From Apoderus coryli (Eukaryota > Arthropoda > Insecta > Coleoptera > Attelabidae): a stretch of 64,000 bases of DNA. Below the pieces are notes generated by a model. It saw only the letters and a program-made list of their open reading frames with translations. It was not told the origin of the DNA and searched no databases. The first letter of the stretch is position 1; each line of letters starts with the position of its first letter. A program made the position numbers and the translations under genes. The stretch is taken from contig OU452202.1 in NCBI GenBank assembly GCA_911728435.2, positions 9,155,135 to 9,219,134 on the forward strand, written 5' to 3'. This document shows positions 53,801 through 62,800 of the stretch, piece after piece.

Positions 53801-56800
53801 GATATTACAGTCGCCAACAAGGTCTAGCAGAATTAAGATCAACCTTCTTTTGACATCTGAGCATGCGCATTTGATTTTAAAACAAGGTAAATTTTATTAA
53901 GGATAGCGCTTGACTAATACGGTCTTATAATTAAAGTCAACCTTATTTTGAGATCGGGGTATTCCACCGATTAGTTAGGTATACGACAAACACTATGCTG
54001 AAGCTTATATCACTTTATTTTATTAACAGTTTATTTGGTGTTGTAACTTACACACTTACAGAAAATTTAGACGATATATTTAAAGCCCAATTATCACTAC
54101 TATTTTTATAAAAAGATTGTTGTTCACGACCCAAAAATAGAAGCAAATTAGTATAGGAATCCCGCCATTCTTACCACCGTTAAAGAGTTCAAACAAATTA
54201 CTTCATTTTATTAACTAACATTCTATTCGGTATTCTAACTTACACAAAATTGAGACGATATATATTTATACACACTTATCACTTCACTAGTTTTATAAAA
54301 AAAAAAACTGTTTTAATTAAGCTCAATAAGCACTGATTGAATAAGGCCGCGTGTTACAATGTAATGCTGTAAACACACACACATCGACTGGTTCTCAAGG
54401 CTGCTAACTTACTTGTGTATAGCTAGTCTAAAGAAGGCTATTCGGCCGTAAATATCCGTAGACTTTAGTTGAATTTTCTTCTGGAGAATCGAAAAAATAA
54501 TAATTATAATACTGTACAGGGCCCATGAGAAAAATTTATGCAAAAAACGGACAACTTAAAACCAATGTGCGAGCGTTTCTTCGAACAACTCTTTCTTCTA
54601 ATCTTATCGATTTTATGCTTACGTTTAGCAGGTTTTCTGCAACATATTCCACATGCATTAGGATGTAACAAGCTAATGCGAACATTTTAATTTATGATAT
54701 GCTAATTTCAGAGGGTCCAGACTATCAACTTGGAGCTACCAGAGTGTTTTTGAGAGAAGGATTAGAAAGACAACTAGAAATCAAACGAGGTGAATCGCTT
54801 AAAGGAGCAGCTGTAACAATACAAAAACACATTCGCGGATATCTAGCTAGAAGAAATTATAGAAGAACACGAAGAAGTGCTGTGGTGATCCAAAAACACT
54901 GGAAAGGTTATAGTCAACGTCATAATTATAGAAAAATTAAGAGAGGTGCGTTATAAATATTTTACGAAAAATCCTATTGAATCTGTATTGTTGAATTTCA
55001 GGTATTATCAAAGCTCAAGCTTTGGTTCGTGGAAGAAGAGAACGGAAATTATACAGTAAAAGAAAAGCTGAGTTTAGGCGTAGAGTTGAAGCTGAAAAAG
55101 TCGCTCAAGAGAGAGCGAGACAAAGAGCAGCTCGCGAGGCTCAACTACAAGCTCAAGCGCACAAAGCTAATGTAAAAGCAGCTGCAAATAAATCAGCTGT
55201 TCACCATTTGGAAATACCAGCTGAGCTCGCATTTATTTTCTCAAAACTGGAAGGTTTTAGTCCGAGACATTCTGAGAGAAACTTAGTAAAAGTTCTTGGT
55301 GGAGTAACTGGTAACCCACCATCGTTAAATTTACCACACGATTTGAACCAGTTTGAATTTTCGAAATTTTCATCTGTGTATTTTAAAGGAGCAGATCTAC
55401 ATGTTAAAAAAGAACCAATTACAGTCCCATTTTTATCTAAGGCTGCTGCTAGAGATCAAGATTTTCAAGTAAACATTATTTTCTATATTTAAAACAGCAT
55501 TGCTCAATTAATTGATTTTTAGGATGCCGTTGCTTTATTCAAATTGATATTACGTTGGTCGAATGATCCTCAACTAACTGGAGCTAGGGAGAGGGCTTTA
55601 GCGGACTACATTATATACAAAGGACTCAATTCTAGAGGATTGCGAGATGAACTTTTAGTACAATTATGTAACCAAACGTGGCAGAATGAAAATTCTGAAA
55701 GAATTTGGCAGTTGATGGCGGACTGTTTAAGTTGTTTCCAACCAAGTCCACCTCTAAGCAAGTATGAGAATCCCTGAACAAATCTATTGTTTCCTATAAT
55801 ATAATAATATATATTTTAAGGTACCTTTTGAAATTTGTTACTGATCATGCACCAAATAGTATAAAGGAAATAATTCAGAAGAAAATAAGTAGGGGTTTAC
55901 AGAGAGCACCACATTCAAGATCGCTGCCACCAACCATTCTTGAATGGCGCAGTATAAGGCAAAAATCTCTTTCAGCATTACCGTTAACTTTACCGGATGC
56001 AAATGTTGTGACTGTTGACGTTGATTCATGGACTACTTGCGAAGAGGTAAGTGACTCGGGACAAATTTATTTTGCATTTTACTTGCCAAGACTATCTTTT
56101 GTTTCACATTACTTGTTGCAAATTATGTGTGACTACATAGCATACTTTTTCATTTAAGGCTGCCGCTTTGGCAATAACATCCCTTGGTTTGTCGCCGGAT
56201 GGATGGAGTGTAATTATGGATGACTCTGGAGTCATTTCGGAAGGAAATGGCTTAGATTATATTTTAGATTTGGTGTCAGAATTAGAACTGTGTCCAGCTT
56301 TTCCCGTTAGCAAGTCGTCTCTGCTTAAAACGGGAAATAAGCGAAAAGTTTCAACAGAAATCGAACATCACCACCAATCATCACCAAGCAGACCGCAAGT
56401 AAGCAATATACTTTATACTTTTATTATGTAATAGATTCATTATTCAAATCAGGAAATTATTTAAACTGATAGGACAACAAAACAGTCCTTTTAGGGGTCG
56501 CAGTCTGCAATATCCTCGACTAAAATGAGCCATCATTGCATTATGTAGATGTTGTCGAAAACTAACCTTCAAAACGCACTTGATGGGGTTGAGTTCCCAT
56601 TGCTTTATCGCGAGATATTCCTATGAAGTGTCCAAACCCGCGATTTTTCACTTTGTTACTAATTTTTTAATATCAGTGTTACCAAAGAAATGTTTAAAAC
56701 ATCAACGTCAGGAATTGAAGCTTTCAATCAAATTCAAAATGTTATTTGTGTTATAATAATAACAGTATAAAAATAACAGATATTAATTCACGACTGGGAT

Positions 56801-59800
56801 ATGTGATATTTCTTCAGTGTAAAAATCACAGTTCGTCAAATATCGCTCAACTTTAGTGTCATCTTCGAGAAGACAAAACAGCACTAAATAAATTTAGTGT
56901 AACTTTTAAAATTGACAGATATATTTCCTTTTTTAGGTTCCACCTCCTGAACCTCCGATAAACATTACACATAAAGTCTCACGAGAATCTGCTCGTGCTT
57001 CACCACCAAGTCAGATGATGCTTCACCAGAACAACAATTCAAGACAAAGTTCAAGAAAATCATCTCATGATGGGCATCATTTGGAACAAATGAGTCATTC
57101 GCCAAACAGAGCATCGCCCATTATTAATTCAGTCAATTCACCATCAAGAAAAGCCTCACACGATGCTTTATCTAGAAACTCAGCTTTAAATGAGCGATAC
57201 TTCGATATTGAAAAGGCGCGATCGCGAAGTCTGGACAATTTATTGTCAGAACCCGAGCCCACACCATTAGCTGACTTAGGACTGTCGCAATCATCGAAGT
57301 TGAACGAAAGGTATCATTCAGTGGAACAGTTAGCTCCGATTAAACCGGTTATCGCCAATCAAAGCTACATGTCCAAGCAGGAGATTGATTTTGAATATCC
57401 AGATGTTTCTAGCGTCAGCACATCACACAGAGGAGGGCCTCGGTATATCAAATCTCAGTATATTGGTAAGTATTCCCATTGAGAGCTACTATCGAAGAAT
57501 ATAATAATAATAATAAATGGTCTTTATTAAATCAGAACAAATTACATAATATACAAGATTTCAAAACCCTATCTTGGCTTCTAGACTTCCAACTCTTTAT
57601 TTTATACTCAAATATCGGTAAACTGCGTATGAAAATCACAATATAAAATACTAAATTAAAGCAGCCGATTAAGCCTGATGATTCAGCAAGTAATAACGTT
57701 TGATCTTTGATTTAGGCAAAAAAGCTCCACCTGGTTCTCGTTCAAGCAGGGCACACATTGAGAAATCCGAAACAGGAGTACGAAGTTCAGCTATGTCAGA
57801 TACAAGTGAAGCACCAAGCTTAGCGTCACACGTTAGACGAGTTAGGGTTCCATCACAGGCCTCCGATGTCGATCAATTTTTAGATGAGCTATTTAGTCCG
57901 GTGTTGGATGGAAATCTAGATGAGTTATCAGATGCGAGATCTTTAGCAGCAAGTATTAAGGGGGGTGAAATAGAAAATGATGACTATATAGACGGTTTGG
58001 ACGAGTTTCTAGATGACATTATGAATCATCACCAGTGCCAATTGGTGGATTTATCTAACGCTGACGAACTTGTTCTACGAATCAAAGGCGGTGGTCGCCG
58101 AAGTAGAAGTAACAGTGAGGTAAATAGAAATCTTAATTAATATTAACATCAACGAGATTTATAGCAATCAAGAATACAATTAAACCTTTGAAATCTATGT
58201 TAACAATAGACTTCCAGGTGTTTGTTGTTGACAAAAATTGTAAATCATTGTCTTATAAATTAAAAAAAAAAAACATTTGTTAATTTATTACAGGGAAGTT
58301 CAGATTTAGACGAAGAGGTGAAAAATCTAACTTCTACATCAACCAACCCAAGTCCATCGAATGATAATGTTGCTGCCTACATTAGTGACTTGTTTACACC
58401 TATCTTCATGAGTGAGGATTTGAAAAATCTTACAGAGAAACACAATTTGGTTGACAAAATTAAAGGAGGTGGTACAACTCCAAACACCGCCTCTACTTCA
58501 GGGTACAACTTTCAATCGATTTCTGCACCTATGGTGAATTCTGCACCTTTGATGATGCCACTCCTTAGCCCAACGCAGGAGGGTATGTATTTAAAATATA
58601 CGAGTGTAATCCTACCATTATAACCTCTAATCTTTTAGTCACTTTTAAAAGCATATAAAGCACAATGTTTCTTACTTTATTACAGTCACATAATTACCGC
58701 ATAGTTTAAAAAGTTTGAAATTAAATAAATTAAAAGACACATAAAAGTGATTACGTAACTATTTGTGGATATCGAATTGTGAAAAAATTACAAGGACAGT
58801 TTAGTTTAAAATAACAAACACAAAATTGATGCGTTACGTGCACATAACCTCCTGCATTTTATTTACATCTTCAAAATCAAACTCTTCATTCTTTTTAAAA
58901 TTTTAAATGCCTAAAAAATTATTCCCGGTACATTAAGTTTTATGAAAATGATTCTATGCATAATTAACGTTCCTAGTCTTTTGATTATTTTTAAACTTTG
59001 CAACCCTTTCAAAAAATACTCAAAACGTGCATTTTCATCAACCTGATTGCAGTATCTGCCATCTATAATAATAAGATACTAGTATACTGTCAAAAGTAAC
59101 CCATAACGTTGGATTTCCTTTTTGGAATATCATAATTTCTACAAGATGTTTCAAAAATATGTCTAGTTTACTTAATAAAACTATGTCGGAACATGCATCA
59201 CCAAGGAAGACTATCAAAAATCCAAACATGTTTTTAGCATTTTCTTCGAAACTATGAAAAATATCTCAATAGAAATTGAACGTTTATTAAAGTTAACAGT
59301 TTTCGAGTGATTAGCAACTGAATGTCGACGTGTTTTTAATTTTTGGAAATGACTTGTCGAGCGCGACAGTAGTTATTTATCAATTTTCCAAACAAATGAT
59401 CGGGCTTGGTTCGGATGCACCAATTCACTGACCAGACAGGTTTTCCGACATGCATACAAGTAAACATCAATATTTGGAGATAGGTACTTGAAAGCAAACG
59501 AAGAAATTGCCACTGTTGAAGAATTAGGAGGCAACATAATGTACGAATCGTCGGCAAGATTTAAACAGGCTAATTTTTAATTTAAACAAAAGGATAAATT
59601 TATGTGTTCGCGAGAACAGAGCCCACTTTGAGCACCTATAAGTAGGTATTAATGTATACAAATTCCGTTGTGTCTTGTTGTTTGGTTTTAATGCTTTTTC
59701 TGCACTTTTATTATTTTTTCATAATTGGCTCGTAAAACCCGTCAAGCAAGATTTGCGAAGGTATTTTGGACAAGTAATCTGCAAAACTTGTAAACACGTC

Positions 59801-62800
59801 TTTAAAAATATGCACAGAATAGAATATCCAGGCTGGCGAATGGTGTTTCCGGTTTTCTTAGTCTTCGGCTCTCTTTTAGTTCGGATTATATTTATTCAAG
59901 TCGCATTTAGATAATAATCCGTAGATTAATAAATACATATACAATAAGCTCGTTTTATAATTAAAACGAATCACAAAGAATTCTTAAGTATTACTACTAC
60001 TCAGAGCGATCATTCGGCAAATTCACTTCGGTAATATATATATTTTTACCAGGGTTTATGCCAATATTCAATATGCCACAAATGGGAGGAAACGGTATAC
60101 CACAAGGAGGTGATATGGCAGCATATCAGCAAAATTTACAACGAGCTTTTCTGCAATCAGCAATGGCACAAAATATTCAAATTCAGCAACAATTGTTAGC
60201 ACAAAATCAAGCTTTACAACAACTTCTTACTCAGAACGTTACTGATGTAAAGGTATATTTATATCAATATATAAAATTATTTTAGTTTAATAATAATAAT
60301 TTTGTCGTTTAGGTGACAGAAACAATTCAGACTACTGTTCAAGCACAAATCCACCAATCCACACCGGCAAATAGAAAATCTAGTTTCAAAATAGGAAACG
60401 CTTCCAACAGAAAATCAAGTTCGCCTAGTGTCAGTTCAACAGAGTTCAAATCTAGAAAGGCGAGTTCAGATTCAAATATGAGTGTGATCAGTGCAAGGAA
60501 TGGAATACCAGCACCCCCGCCGATGCCACCACCAATTGAGGAAATTGATCCTAGTGAAGTGAGGCCATTTATGGATCCGTATGGACGAGCTAAAACCGTT
60601 CGAATAGGTAATTTTATTTTTATATATAATGGGAGTTCGTTTCTTATTCGATAGGTACTAAGCTCTTTAAGCTAAACTAATGTAATTTCAGGTAAATGGC
60701 GGTGGCCACCTCCAAATGATGGTACGACGCCTCCGAGTGCAGAGGACTTTATGCAGTTTAAATTTCGGCAGAATCAAAGAAAAGTTACACCAAATAAAGA
60801 AATGACAGTACAAGTTACCAATGGACATATATCCAACAAAATTGAAAGCTCTACGGAATGGGAGGAACTTGACTACGAACCAAGTATGAAGGAAGCTGAA
60901 AACTTACCGAAAAGTGCTCGGAAAGCTTTTGAAGTTGGTGCATCAAGACCAAGCCCAGGTACGATTGATCGATGTGTTAAAGTTTTTTTATATATAACGG
61001 TTTTTATTAATTAAGTCAAATATTTCCTAACCGATTTCTTTAAAATTTGGCAGCGTGGTTGATAGAAATAGGGATCTTATATGACCCTAACTAGATCATA
61101 ATTATTAAGTCCAGTGGCGTTAGGGGGGCAACTTCATAAATATTATTGACAAAAAAATGTACTAAAACTACAACTTTTTTATATTTTGTATTTTTTCATA
61201 TTATGTTGCTTCGTTTACGATACAAAAATTTAAAACGTTTTTCATATTTGCGAATAATTTAACTAAAAATCAGTAACGTTGATGATATTTGACTGCGCCA
61301 ACCATTTTGAATCTGTCAAATTTGTTGAAGTTCCTTAACATGAATCACTATAGAAATGCCGAGATGACCGACATGCACTTCATTTATGGACTCACTGATG
61401 CATTAGAAGCTAGGCGGTTGTACACTGAAATATTTCCTCAGCGTATGTCCCTTGATAGAAAAAGATACAAAAGCATTCATCGACACCTTCATGAAACAGG
61501 CACACTAAAATGAAGTGGAGGAACAGGAAGGGTAGAGCTGGAAGAGGATCCAACGCGTTCAGGCACTTATTCCTGGTGATTTTCGACGTATGGCATTCTG
61601 TCAATGGCTTTTGCACAATATTGTTGAAATTCCTCAACTACTGATGTTCATTTTGTTTACTGATGAAGCGTGTTTTTCATATTCATAAGGAATTTTCATA
61701 ATAACCATTTATGGTGTGATATTTGAAGATCATTTTAAACATCAGTTCTCGTTGAACGTTTGGATTGGAATTATAGGTGACTGCTTAATTGGACTCCTAT
61801 TTCTACCAGCGAGACTTACTGGAGAGGTATATCGGCACTTTCTAGAATACACACTTCCTGGATTTCTAGAAAACGTACAATTGGCAATAAGAAATACAAT
61901 GCGGTTTATGCACGTTGGTACACCAGCGCATTTTAGTCGGGTTGCTCGTGAGTTTTAATATAAACATACAGAAATCGCTGGATTGCCGAGGTGGGCCTCA
62001 CTTATGGCCTGCAGGATCCCCGGAATTAAACCCACTGGGGCCACCTGAAGTCCTTAGTTTACGCTACTCCTGTGGAGAATGTGAAGGACCTAAGGAATCA
62101 CATTATTGCTGGGTGTAATTGGATTAGAAACGACCCTGGTATTTTTGTGAGAGTTCGCTAGTCAATGAGGAGAAAATTTAAGTCAAGTATCCGAGCCACT
62201 CAACAGTTTTTGTAATTTTTTGTATTAGGAATAAATGCTAATATTATTTATTTTTATATTGCTTCGATGTGTTAATGTTATTTTAGTTGAATCATTCGCA
62301 AATTACAGTCAGTGGCGTACATTTTTTTGTCAATAATGTTTATTAAGCTGTCCCCCTAACGCGACTGGACTTAATAAATTTTCTGTAGCTAGGGCCATAT
62401 AAGCTCCCTATTTCTAGCAACAACGCTGCCAAATTTCAAGGATATCGATAAGGAGATATTTAATTAAAAAAAAACCGTTATCTACAAAAAAACTTTAAGA
62501 TCATCGATCTTGGAATCAATTCATTTCCAGCATGTTTATGGCTACTTTTTTTCATAAATTAACCTGAGAAATCACTCCATTACCTAGTTCTGCGGCTTTT
62601 TGAAACACCCTGTATAATTAATTGATTTTTTCATTTAAAGTTTACCACCTGTAAGCTAATGTTGTCTTCGCACATTTTTCTCCTTATGATTATGCTTCGA
62701 AATAAATAATATTGTATCCTTTATATTCCTAAATCTTCAAAACAACATGGTACTAAAAAAAATAACACTGAAAATTTTGGTAGCAAAAAGCCTTCTAAAG

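Larger units (their letters stand above)
52223..54711 (+). other. Intron 12 (2.5 kb)
   Basis: Contains the 686-bp foldback element and two more transposon-type ends (TACAGGGTGG at 53667, TACAGGGCCC at ~54516). The remainder is AT-rich with no coding signal. Confidence 0.6.

Noticed and set aside
59675..59914. Possible extra myosin exon
   Set aside because: No in-phase acceptor/donor pair fits. Exons 20 and 21 already join in phase.
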